DNA from: Nibrella saemangeumensis
Lineage (GTDB): Bacteria > Bacteroidota > Bacteroidia > Cytophagales > Spirosomataceae
NCBI RefSeq assembly: GCF_039541915.1
Contig: NZ_BAABHD010000082.1
Coordinates: 124,001 to 188,000, forward strand
Direction: 5' to 3'
Length of the DNA stretch: 64,000 nt
Shown here: positions 51,098 through 58,947 of the stretch, piece by piece
How positions within the stretch are numbered: the stretch's first letter is position 1
Layout of the letters: the number at the start of each line of letters is the position of its first letter
Translations under genes and position numbers: made by a program
Notes under the pieces: model-generated
Told to the model about the DNA's origin: nothing
The model's database searches: none
What the model saw: only the letters and a program-made list of their open reading frames with translations

Positions 51098-51592
51098 CTA
51101 TTTATATTTTTTTTCGGCTTCCAATTCAATTTCCACCAGAAACTCGGGCTGGTCCAGTTGCTTTACTTCCAGCCAGGAACCGGTTGGATACCGGCGCTTG
51201 TAGTAGGAGGCCCGCAGGTCGGCATGCTCTTTGAACAGATCCATATTGGTGGTATACACCGTTTCTACCACCACATCGTCGAACGTACAGTCAAAGTGTC
51301 GGAGCGTCTTCTCCAGATCGCTGTACACGTTCTTCAACTGGCTTTTCATATCTCCCACCGAAGTGGGGTTACCCTGATCATCTATGCTTACCGCCCCGGA
51401 CACCCGAATGGTATTGCCGATGCGTACTGCCTGTGTGAGGCCAGCGGGCTCCTCCAGGTCTGGCCGCAGGGTAAAGTATTCCGCTTCCCCCAGCGTGGGA
51501 TCTTGGTAGTTGGTGCCGGCTTCGCCAGGCTGGCAGTTCGATAAGGTCAGTCCGGCAAAGGCTATACTGACCAGTTTAAGTAGCGAGTTCAT
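51098..51592 (-). CDS. RidA/YjgF-family lipoprotein
   Basis: 164 residues with a lipoprotein signal (TLSNCQPGE, lipid Cys20), unusual because RidA proteins are normally cytosolic. The RidA fold is clear: GLTQAVRIGNTIRVSGAVS, DMKSQLKNVYSDLEKTLRHF, VVETVYTTNMDLF, and FLVEIELEAEKKY. In true RidA imine deaminases an arginine follows the Pro of the last loop (PxRS); here that segment is YPTGSWLEV, so the arginine is replaced by Gly138. Imine hydrolysis is therefore unlikely and a binding or divergent role is inferred. Single gene on the minus strand, with a motif TTTGGGACA-N3-ACTATCA about 90 bp upstream that is shared with one other site. Confidence 0.85.
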   Translation of the reverse strand: MNSLLKLVSIAFAGLTLSNCQPGEAGTNYQDPTLGEAEYFTLRPDLEEPAGLTQAVRIGNTIRVSGAVSIDDQGNPTSVGDMKSQLKNVYSDLEKTLRHFDCTFDDVVVETVYTTNMDLFKEHADLRASYYKRRYPTGSWLEVKQLDQPEFLVEIELEAEKKYK

Positions 51593-51678
51593 CTTGAGGC
51601 AGGTTCTATTTCGGGAATAACGGTTCGGTCAGGAACACCGTCAAACCTACTGAAAATTACGCCGGCCCACCTATCAGT

Positions 51679-51708
51679 TTTGGGACAAAAACTATCAAAT
51701 TCAGGCCA
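51679..51708 (-). promoter_or_regulatory. TTTGGGACA-N3-ACTATCA motif upstream of the RidA-like gene
   Basis: TTTGGGACA (51679-51687), AAA, ACTATCA (51691-51697), then TTCAGGCCA at 51700, 21 bp after the first 9-mer. The same composite motif is at 57172. It lies 87 to 116 bp upstream of the start codon at 51592. Confidence 0.4.
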
Positions 51709-51802
51709 AAAGCTGTATTTATGCTTAAGTTCCTGCCCGTTGCCGGTCTTCTTCCGATGCGGCAGCACGCTTTCGGGTGCCAGGCAGCCATCTAAGGCCA
51801 GA

Positions 51803-54028
51803 TTACCGGACAAAGGTGTACGTGTATTTGACCACAATCGTCCGGTCGTTGATGAAGGGGATAACCGGTTCCGCTCTGAGACGGTTGGTATTGTTGCCCT
51901 GGTTGAAGACAATGAACAGGTCATTGCCTTCACGGGGGTTGTATCGAAACCGGATATTGGACGACAGCACATTGGCAGCACTGTTGTATTGAATAAAGGC
52001 ATCGAGCATCAGTTTAATGTTCAACGCCAGGCGGGTTTTCAGCCGGACCAGGGCTATATCCGAGGGTTGCCGCAGGGTAGGGAGCGTGACCCGGTTCCAC
52101 TGCACAAAACCACCTAACTCGACAAATCGGGAGATGGCCCAGGTAGGGGTGACGCTTACCGACCAGCGCTGTCCGTCATAAAACTGACCGCCGTCGAGCA
52201 AGATTACGGCGTTGAATTGATTCGCTCCGGGTGTTTCAACCGACGCCAGAAGGCCATTAAACCGGTAGTGTCCGGCGGGTACGTACACATCTCCAAACAA
52301 CTGGAGCGAATCACGGATACTTTCTACTGAGTGCCGGAGACGGGCCTGTAGCACATACCCGGATTTCAACTCGGCATTCCAGGTGGGAGCCAATTCGACC
52401 GACTCGGTCGTGCCGTCGGTATTGCGGATAAAGGCGTAGCCGTTTACCCCTAGTTGGTGGTTAATGATTCTGGAATCTTTGCCCGGCAGCCAGCCCCAGA
52501 ATATGCGGTCACCAAAGCGGGTGTAGTTCTTGCGGAATTCAAATCCCAAAGTCGGATTATAATCGATCCCGGCCCGCGAATAGCTCAGGTCATAGCCGAA
52601 GCCTTTTCGGTTTCGATTTTCCCACTGCACCCGAATGCGGGCCGGGTCAAGGCTGGCAGGCGAACGGGTATAATTCGGCTGTGTAGGACCCCAATCGAAC
52701 GTTTGGGCCCAGTTGATGGCCAGAAAGTCCTGCGCGAACAACCGGAAGATGCCATCAAGTCCATACGCCAGGTTACTTCTACCATCGGCTCCGATGCGTG
52801 AGGTGGTCATCAGGCCCACGTACGAATTTGGGTTGAATACCTGCCGCCGAAACCGTAATACACCCATATTTTCGGAGGGAAGGTTAAATTTGGCACCCGT
52901 TTGCATATCCATCAGGCCCACGTCCCAGCGGCCTACCCGCCCCACCACGCGTACTCCGGCCAGGATTGGAACCGCCTGCCCATTGTTCAGGCCGATTTGC
53001 CGGCTGTAGAAAAGCTGATTCGGCGCACCGAACCCAAAGTTGAAAATACTGGAGCGCTCCTGAAAAAAAAGTCGTTTCTCCGGGAAAAACAGCGAAAAGC
53101 GGGTCAGGTTAACCTGCTGGTCGTCGGCCTCTACCTGTGCGAAGTCTGTATTGATGGTGAGGTCGGCGGTGAGATTACTGGTCAAGCCTACTTTCATATC
53201 CAGTCCGGCATTAAACGTCGGTTTATTTACGGCCTGGTAGGACGATTGATTTTCGTTTAGTTGGTGGGACAGACTGTGGCCACCCAACACATACGGCGTA
53301 ATATAAACCGGTTTGCGGGGGTGCAGGCTTTCAAACACGATGGGTTGCATTTGTGACGATTTCCAGATGCTGGGGCCACCCCACTGCGTTGAGATGAGCG
53401 GGTACGAATCCAGCTCGTTTTTACGGGCTATCCGTCTATTAAACGACATACCCATGACCACGCGCCCATTTTGATCCTGATACCGTAACGAAGAGAGCGG
53501 AATCTGAAATTCGGTGTACCAGCCTTCGCGGTTCCGGCTGGTGGCACAGTACCAAAAGGTGTTCCAACTAAAGTTGACCCAGTCGTTGTTAGGAACCTGG
53601 GCGTCGTTGCGCACGGTAAAGTCGATCCGGTTACCGGTGGGGGTGGTGGCGAAGTTGAGGGAGTTTTCTTTATCTGCGAAGGTATCCAGGTTAAACGAAA
53701 ACCAGTCTCCACCATTACCCGGGGTGTCACGCTGAAAGGTAGTTCCCCGTACGCCATTGGGGTCGCTGTCGTACAGCCAGGCGGCTACGTACAGGAAGTT
53801 ATCGTCGTAGGCAAGTTTCGCTTCAGTGCGCTCCGAGGGTTGTGCCCCCAGCGTTGGAATATGCATTAACGCCCCCAGCGGAGCAATCGTCTGCCAGCCC
53901 GGCTCGTCGGGAATGCCATCCAGTGTAAAGCTCCCGACATAGCGTGGAACAACGTACGGCGTTTTGTCCTGCGCTATGCCAGGAGCGATCGGCAGTAGAA
54001 TGCTTAAAAGAAGAAGCGTTGTCTTCAT
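51803..54028 (-). CDS. DUF5916 protein with carbohydrate-binding family-9-like N-terminus
   Basis: 741 residues from the ATG at 54028, five codons after another possible start; the later one leads straight into the signal peptide (TLLLLSILLPIAPGIAQ). Residues about 30-230 form a CBM9-like domain (LDGIPDEPGWQ, AKLAYDDNFLYVAAWLYDSDP, WYTEFQIPLSSLRY). The remainder is a DUF5916 region, a predicted beta barrel ending in FVR, with NTDFAQVEADDQQVNLTRFSLFFPEKR being the usual family signature. These are outer-membrane proteins of unknown function, widespread in Bacteroidota and often near proteases or transporters. A palindrome ACCTGTC-G-GACAGGT lies 24 bp upstream of the start. Confidence 0.9.
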   Translation of the reverse strand: MKTTLLLLSILLPIAPGIAQDKTPYVVPRYVGSFTLDGIPDEPGWQTIAPLGALMHIPTLGAQPSERTEAKLAYDDNFLYVAAWLYDSDPNGVRGTTFQRDTPGNGGDWFSFNLDTFADKENSLNFATTPTGNRIDFTVRNDAQVPNNDWVNFSWNTFWYCATSRNREGWYTEFQIPLSSLRYQDQNGRVVMGMSFNRRIARKNELDSYPLISTQWGGPSIWKSSQMQPIVFESLHPRKPVYITPYVLGGHSLSHQLNENQSSYQAVNKPTFNAGLDMKVGLTSNLTADLTINTDFAQVEADDQQVNLTRFSLFFPEKRLFFQERSSIFNFGFGAPNQLFYSRQIGLNNGQAVPILAGVRVVGRVGRWDVGLMDMQTGAKFNLPSENMGVLRFRRQVFNPNSYVGLMTTSRIGADGRSNLAYGLDGIFRLFAQDFLAINWAQTFDWGPTQPNYTRSPASLDPARIRVQWENRNRKGFGYDLSYSRAGIDYNPTLGFEFRKNYTRFGDRIFWGWLPGKDSRIINHQLGVNGYAFIRNTDGTTESVELAPTWNAELKSGYVLQARLRHSVESIRDSLQLFGDVYVPAGHYRFNGLLASVETPGANQFNAVILLDGGQFYDGQRWSVSVTPTWAISRFVELGGFVQWNRVTLPTLRQPSDIALVRLKTRLALNIKLMLDAFIQYNSAANVLSSNIRFRYNPREGNDLFIVFNQGNNTNRLRAEPVIPFINDRTIVVKYTYTFVR

Positions 54029-54051
54029 GCAGAATGGTCGCAACCAATTTG

Positions 54052-54075
54052 ACCTGTCGGACAGGTAAGACAGGT
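54052..54075 (-). promoter_or_regulatory. Palindrome plus half-site before the DUF5916 gene
   Basis: ACCTGTC-G-GACAGGT (54052-54066) is a perfect inverted repeat, and a third copy of GACAGGT follows at 54069. Its place 24 to 47 bp upstream of the ATG fits an operator overlapping the promoter. Confidence 0.4.
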
Positions 54076-54099
54076 ATCCCGACTTTTAATCTGTCACCT

Positions 54100-54897
54100 T
54101 TACTTCTTCATGGCCATCATGTGCGGTTCTGCACTGACAAAAAGCTCCCGCCAGCGCGACTGCTCCTGCGTGAAGGCGTTATCATGCAGCGTAATAGTAT
54201 AGTTGAGTATTTGCCCAACCTCATAAAAGTCTCCGTTGGCAAAGTCGATCGTTTGCTTCAGCCGCTGCCCGTCGAATTCGTACGTTCCACCGAAATACTC
54301 CAGCACCTCATTCTCCTTCGATCCGTAGGTGACCGAGACAAAATGGGGGTACATCATATACTGGAGCGTAATGGTGCCCGGTTGGTCACGCATATGCATC
54401 GAATGATCCGAATATTCGGAGTAGAGGTGGAGCCAGACGCCCTCCAGGTTCGTAGCGGTCAGCGGCTTTTCGGCTTTTATCCGCTCGGCGTACTCTTCCG
54501 ACAGGTAGTCGTGGTGCTTTTCGGTTCCTCTCACCATACCTCTCTGGTAGTACACCCCGTTTTTTAGCGAGTAGTCATATTTGATGGTCTGCCCGACGAC
54601 TGTAGGGTTCCAGCTATAGAAACCGGTGGTCTCCAGGTATTTGCCATTTTTCAGGTGATAGGTACCTCCGCCAACGCTCCCGGTCTTGGCGGGGTCCTTG
54701 TGGTTATAAAGAACACTAACCCAATGGCCATTGACAAAGAGTTTCAGGGCCGTCATGTCGTCGCGGACTTTCAGGCCCGTCATGGTGCCGTGGCGGTATT
54801 TGGTCTGTCGATAGACTCCGTTCAGAACATTGGCCGGGTCGTCAGTATAGAAGCCCAGGGCTGGAATGACCAGCAGGAGAAATAATGCTTTTTTCAT
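54100..54897 (-). CDS. Hypothetical exported protein with two lipocalin-like repeats
   Basis: 265 residues with a signal peptide (LFLLLVIPALGFY). Two halves of about 110 residues repeat the same plan: first DDMTALKLFVNGHWVSVLYN, GGGTYHLKNGKYLETTGFYSW and VGQTIKYDYSLKNG; then QPGTITLQYMMYPHFVSVTYG, FGGTYEFDGQRLKQTIDFANG and VGQILNYTITLHDNAF. This pattern (strand, GGTY, K-YLET) matches the small lipocalin-like domains seen singly in other Bacteroidota proteins. It therefore looks like an internal duplication. The gene follows the 233-residue exported protein by 19 bp and is probably co-transcribed. Ligand and function unknown. Confidence 0.75.
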   Translation of the reverse strand: MKKALFLLLVIPALGFYTDDPANVLNGVYRQTKYRHGTMTGLKVRDDMTALKLFVNGHWVSVLYNHKDPAKTGSVGGGTYHLKNGKYLETTGFYSWNPTVVGQTIKYDYSLKNGVYYQRGMVRGTEKHHDYLSEEYAERIKAEKPLTATNLEGVWLHLYSEYSDHSMHMRDQPGTITLQYMMYPHFVSVTYGSKENEVLEYFGGTYEFDGQRLKQTIDFANGDFYEVGQILNYTITLHDNAFTQEQSRWRELFVSAEPHMMAMKK

Positions 54898-54916
54898 GAT
54901 TAAAGAGGAAGAAGTG

Positions 54917-55618
54917 TTATTTAATGCTCAGTTCGGACCCAGCCACGACAACCTGCCGGCTGTATCTGTATGGATATCGTCGATAGGGAGAGTTGACTAT
55001 CAGGGTATACTCACCGTGTATCAGGCCCCCTATGTCAATTTTACGGGCGTACTTTTCAGCGGTAATCGATTCAGTGAAAAAGCTCTGACCATTTTTGTCC
55101 TGCAGCGAAACTTTTAAACGCCTTTTGGTTGGGTTATTCAGGTGGACGAGTAACCGGGTTGGATTTTTTACCGCATGAGCTTCTACCCGAACAAGCGCAT
55201 ATTCGTTGTTAACCTCAACGGGACTGATTGCCGGTTCTGTTGGGGGCTCTGGCATCACGGGTTCCGGTGCCTGGGAGTTAGCTGTCAGATCATAAGCTTT
55301 TACCTTGGATAGGATCAGTTTGTTGGACGCCACCAGTTCCAGTGTTTCGCTGATGCGGCTTACGGTCCGGTCTGTGAGCTTAATGTACTGTCCCGGCATA
55401 ATTTCTTCGTACACCAGTTTATGGCCGCTGTTGTACAGCCGCACTATCGTATTGCGGGTGGCGTGGTCGGTGTGTAGTTTCCAGTACCCCCGGTCGGGGT
55501 CACTAGGGTCGAGGTAGTTTACAGGGCTTTGCGACCGGGCCTGGGCGGTCGTAAGTAAAAAGATAATAAGGACGGCTAGAAATCTGAATGTTGGTTGAGA
55601 GAGGAAGGCAGAGCGCAT
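54917..55618 (-). CDS. Hypothetical exported protein with a C-terminal beta-sandwich like the 130-residue paralogues
   Basis: 233 residues with a signal peptide (AVLIIFLLTTAQARS). The N-terminal half is unassigned (NTIVRLYNSGHKLVYEEI, a short beta region), followed by a proline/glutamate-rich linker (PEPVMPEPPTEPAISP). The C-terminal 90 residues show TRLLVHLNNPTKRRLKVSL, QDKNGQSFFTESI, RKIDIGGLIHGEYTLIV and a final basic strand. This matches the strand order of the three small exported proteins at 19-23 kb (RLKD-GxVLHT, DMSEL, DGTYxV), so it may be a distant, linker-fused relative. The gene heads a two-gene unit with the lipocalin-like protein. Function unknown. Confidence 0.7.
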   Translation of the reverse strand: MRSAFLSQPTFRFLAVLIIFLLTTAQARSQSPVNYLDPSDPDRGYWKLHTDHATRNTIVRLYNSGHKLVYEEIMPGQYIKLTDRTVSRISETLELVASNKLILSKVKAYDLTANSQAPEPVMPEPPTEPAISPVEVNNEYALVRVEAHAVKNPTRLLVHLNNPTKRRLKVSLQDKNGQSFFTESITAEKYARKIDIGGLIHGEYTLIVNSPYRRYPYRYSRQVVVAGSELSIK

Positions 55619-55752
55619 AGCTGTACTAGTTAAGGTGATCGGTTATGTGTCATTTTTCATGATTGGTTAGGGGCACCGGCAGGCATTGTACTGCCGGTAT
55701 GGTGCTTGTTAGTCGCGGTTAGTACCAATCCGGGAAACCGGTAGTGTAAGCT

Positions 55753-56988
55753 TTATTTGCGTTCTGACAGAACGTTGGGACTATATTCAAGTTTGGCGTG
55801 CTGGGCCGAGGTCCATTTCCACTGGCTGCCGTCGTACAGGTAGGTGTAGGTGAAGCGGTCTTTGTACGTATTGGCTGATTTGCCAGGGGTTTGGTATGAA
55901 CTGGTGTTAATGCCCGTCACAATGGCTGTTTTACCGTAGTTACGGATTTTTAGATCCGTCAACTGCATTGAAACCTTTTCGCTGCCTACTTTTTTCAGCA
56001 GGTCAAGTGTCTGGTCGAGCGTATAGGGGTCGCCTTCGCTGCCGACAAATACATAATCCGGCGTGCAGTATTTTTTGAAATAGGCAGACGGCCCCTGCTC
56101 ATATTCCCGCGTCATCGACTTCACCAGGGCTTCGGTCATCGGTGGTACTTCATCGTCGGCCAGTACGGCCACCAGTTTCCACTGCCCATCGAGTTTTTCG
56201 AGGTAACGGGCCTGTCTGGCGCGGGCTTTCCCGGCGCTGGTCTGCCGCTCCTGTATAAACGTCACCCAGGCGGAGGTTCCGTTCACCCGGATGGCGTAGT
56301 CGGAGTTAGCCGCACTCTGGTACTCCGCAATGGAGGGGTTACCGGCCGCTACTTTGAGCATAGCATCGCTGAGCGATTCGTAGCCCATAACCTCCATGCT
56401 GTGGGAAATGTAGGGGGTATGCGCCCAGTACGACATCACCTTATCCGCCATGCGGTTGCCGAAGGCTTTGGTTTCGCCTTCAATAACCTCTTTGATCGAG
56501 GTTTCATCGCCGGAGTCGGGGTAATTGAGTTCCTCCACCATAAAAGTTACGTTGACGATCTTCCAGTCGTTTCCGACTTTTTCCAGGTACCGGCTTTCAC
56601 GGTTGGTATGCCCCTGGCCGTTTGGGAAGGTCACTTTCTGGCGATACGTAGCCCATGCCGACGAACCGCTTACTCGTACCTGATAGTCTGAGTACAAAAG
56701 CTGTGGTTTCCCCATGGTACTCGCTATGGGCATTTTGCCCCATTCTTCGAGCTGACGTTTGACGTTTTCATAACCCTGAACAAACAGAGGCTTATTAGAA
56801 CCACCGGTTCCTGAAAGGCTGATATACGGTGCATTACGCCAGTAACTTAGTTCTTTCGCTACATCACCGGCCATCGAGGCCATCGTTTCGCCTTCGGTTA
56901 CTTTCCGAATGGCGGCTTCATCGGAATTCTGGGCCTGGGTCCATGCCGTGACCAGGAACAGGGAGAAAAGGAGGAAAGAAGTTTTCAT
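55753..56988 (-). CDS. Exported protein with three SnoaL/NTF2-like domains
   Basis: 411 residues from the ATG at 56988, chosen because a signal peptide follows at once (SFLLFSLFLVTAWTQAQ). Three consecutive NTF2-like (SnoaL/DUF4440) cone domains of about 125 residues are visible. Each starts with an acidic helix (EAAIRKVTEGETMA; ETSIKEVIEGETKA; MTEALVKSMTREYEQG) and contains a strand such as SAWATYRQKVTF, SAWVTFIQERQT or TAIVTGINTS, closing with DWKIVNVTF, QWKLVAVLAD and QWKWTSAQHA. Stand-alone members bind small hydrophobic molecules or catalyse isomerisation; a triple exported form has no assigned role. It is separated from its neighbours by 135 bp downstream and a long hairpin upstream. 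Confidence 0.8.
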   Translation of the reverse strand: MKTSFLLFSLFLVTAWTQAQNSDEAAIRKVTEGETMASMAGDVAKELSYWRNAPYISLSGTGGSNKPLFVQGYENVKRQLEEWGKMPIASTMGKPQLLYSDYQVRVSGSSAWATYRQKVTFPNGQGHTNRESRYLEKVGNDWKIVNVTFMVEELNYPDSGDETSIKEVIEGETKAFGNRMADKVMSYWAHTPYISHSMEVMGYESLSDAMLKVAAGNPSIAEYQSAANSDYAIRVNGTSAWVTFIQERQTSAGKARARQARYLEKLDGQWKLVAVLADDEVPPMTEALVKSMTREYEQGPSAYFKKYCTPDYVFVGSEGDPYTLDQTLDLLKKVGSEKVSMQLTDLKIRNYGKTAIVTGINTSSYQTPGKSANTYKDRFTYTYLYDGSQWKWTSAQHAKLEYSPNVLSERK

Positions 56989-57156
56989 GCTGCAGGAGTA
57001 ATAAGGAGGATAATCGAATTTCGTGATTGTGAAACCTTGTACCTGCACGGGTACCACCGTTACTCAGCCAGCGTTTGGCAAACCGGCTTTGGTTTTGAAG
57101 CCGCCGACTGTGGCTTCACGGCAACTCGCTTAAAACAAACGTAAGAAGACTCAGAA

Positions 57157-57195
57157 AAAAGTGATAGTAAATTTGGGACATTTACTATCACTTTT
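57157..57195 (-). terminator. 16-bp perfect hairpin, probable terminator of the FAD oxidase gene
   Basis: AAAAGTGATAGTAAAT and ATTTACTATCACTTTT form a perfect 16-bp stem with a 7-nt loop. On the minus strand it is followed by six Ts. It lies about 100 bp after the FAD-oxidase stop. The same DNA contains the TTTGGGACA motif, so an operator role is an alternative. Confidence 0.7.
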
Positions 57196-57201
57196 GAGAC
57201 A
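57172..57201 (-). promoter_or_regulatory. TTTGGGACA-N3-ACTATCA motif, second occurrence
   Basis: TTTGGGACA (57172-57180), TTT, ACTATCA (57184-57190), then TTTGAGACA (57193-57201): two near-identical 9-mers 21 bp apart. They lie 184 to 213 bp upstream of the SnoaL-triple gene start. The 21-bp direct-repeat period resembles sites for LytTR-type regulators, but the base sequence does not match their published consensus. Confidence 0.4.
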
Positions 57202-57296
57202 AGCCCTCAAATGACCCGAAAACGAGCCATCGTTTGAGCGAACGGTAAGGGACTGGTAAAGAGACCCGGTCTAATCGAAAATAAACTAGCTGTTTT

Positions 57297-58706
57297 TCAA
57301 TTAGTTGGGTGGTTCGCAGGCATCAGGGGAGAAATGTTGTTGTTCAACCGGAAAAAATTGTCCGGATCGTATTTGGCCTTCAACTCAGTCAACCGATCAT
57401 AGTTCGGGCCATAAGCCGCCCGGATGCGGCTGGTGCCGTCCTCAGCATCAAGATGATTTACGTATACCCCCTGGGTGAACGGTTCTATCTCATTCCAGAA
57501 ATTGCGAACCCAGGCGATCTGCTCTGGCGCTTCGTCAGGGTTGGTCCATTGCGAAATAATATCAAAATCCCACTGATCGTTCCGCAGGCCGTAAGCGGTC
57601 TCTCCGGCCTCGATCCGGGTAGCGGCCCCTTTCATGTGCAGAAACAGAACGACGGCCAGGGGGGATGTCCGTTTGGCTACGTTTGTCAGGATGGTATTGA
57701 TGAATGCATCGTCAATTTGACGGATGTAGCCGGACTTCCAATACCGGTGTATGCCATGGGCCATGCCGGCGTCGAACATACCCTGGAGTTGGCTGTACGG
57801 CATTGCCTGCACCAGATCGGCCAGGGGATTACCGAAGGCGCGTACTTCCCGGAGCCGGTCTTCTGCCTCCCCGGTCGGGCCAAACCATCCGACCAGCAGG
57901 GCTATAACGGGTAACCCGTCCGGCGTGGTCAGCAAACCCGCGAAAAGCATCAGGGCATCCGGTTGTCTTCGGGCAACGTCCCGGTAAAACTGGAGAACTT
58001 CTTTTGCCTGTTCCATCGGGTAGAGAATCATTCCGCCCACCACCTCAGGCCCTACCGGGTGAAGCTGAAACATGAAGGAGGTGACAATTCCAAAATTCCC
58101 GCCACCGCCCCGAATTGCCCAGAAGAGATCTTTATTTTCAGTTTTGCTGGCGGTGAGTACCCGCGCATCGGCCGTAACCAACTGTACGGACAGGAGATTG
58201 TCGCAGGTAAGACCATGCTTACCCATCAACCAGCCCAGGCCACCGCCCAGCGTTAGCCCGGCAATACCGGTGTGCGATACCGTTCCGCCCGTAGTAGCCA
58301 GACCATAGCGTTGGGTTTCCTGGTCCAGGTCGCTCCATAACGCTCCGGCACCCGCTACCGCAATCTGCTTGTCCGGATCTACGGTTACGTTGTTCATAAG
58401 CGATAAATCGATCATGAGTCCGTCTTCACAAACTGCATTGCCGGCTACATTGTGTCCTCCGCCTTTTACCGATACCAGAAGGCCGTACCGGCGGGCAAAC
58501 GCTACCGCATTCAGGACATCGTCGGTTTGTAAGCACCGGGCGATCATGGCCGGACGACGATCAATCATCCCGTTCCAAACAATCCTTGCCTTATCATACC
58601 CTTCGTCACCAGGGCGGAGAAGCCGGCCCTGTAAACTGGCCTTAAACAATTGAATCGCTCCTTCGTCGAGAAGGGCGCTTACATCGGAAGCGGTTTTAAG
58701 ATCCAT
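57297..58706 (-). CDS. FAD-linked oxidase (FAD_binding_4 plus berberine-bridge C-terminal domain)
   Basis: 469 residues without a signal peptide. The FAD domain shows VKGGGHNVAGNAV, whose histidine is the usual site of 8-alpha covalent flavin attachment. Next come TVSHTGIAGLTLGGGLGWL, where bicovalent enzymes have a second flavin-linked cysteine and this one does not, and AIRGGGGNFGIVTSFMF. The C-terminal berberine-bridge segment is YGPNYDRLTELKAKYDPDNFFRLN. The family oxidises sugars, alcohols or secondary metabolites with oxygen. The substrate is unknown. It is a single-gene minus-strand unit with no biosynthetic cluster around it. Confidence 0.9.
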   Translation of the reverse strand: MDLKTASDVSALLDEGAIQLFKASLQGRLLRPGDEGYDKARIVWNGMIDRRPAMIARCLQTDDVLNAVAFARRYGLLVSVKGGGHNVAGNAVCEDGLMIDLSLMNNVTVDPDKQIAVAGAGALWSDLDQETQRYGLATTGGTVSHTGIAGLTLGGGLGWLMGKHGLTCDNLLSVQLVTADARVLTASKTENKDLFWAIRGGGGNFGIVTSFMFQLHPVGPEVVGGMILYPMEQAKEVLQFYRDVARRQPDALMLFAGLLTTPDGLPVIALLVGWFGPTGEAEDRLREVRAFGNPLADLVQAMPYSQLQGMFDAGMAHGIHRYWKSGYIRQIDDAFINTILTNVAKRTSPLAVVLFLHMKGAATRIEAGETAYGLRNDQWDFDIISQWTNPDEAPEQIAWVRNFWNEIEPFTQGVYVNHLDAEDGTSRIRAAYGPNYDRLTELKAKYDPDNFFRLNNNISPLMPANHPTN

Positions 58707-58890
58707 AGTTTGACCTGAGTTAAAAAGCCTGAAAATGAATGCTTTATTAAACTTACCGATTTAGCAGGATATAATTTCAGGAATTCCGGGTCATGGCACT
58801 CCACAGCCCGGAAACAGGCAAAGGTTTGATTGAACGGCAACTAGCCGAAAAAAAACAACTCAGGAGGGGGGGCAGGAATGGTTAAACAGA

Positions 58891-58923
58891 GGAGGGGCCT
58901 GGCCGCTGCCGGCAAGCCCCTCC
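58891..58923 (-). terminator. Stem-loop after the DinB-like gene
   Basis: GGAGGGGC and GCCCCTCC form an 8-bp stem around a 17-nt GC-rich loop, 25 bp after the minus-strand DinB-like stop. No clear T run, so only a possible terminator. Confidence 0.4.
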
Positions 58924-58947
58924 AGAACAACGATTTATCGGATCAGC

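Noticed and set aside
57297..58706. Possible secondary-metabolite cluster around the FAD-linked oxidase
   Set aside because: Neighbours are an NTF2-like protein, a DinB-fold protein and an AraC regulator; no synthase, transporter or tailoring set is present.
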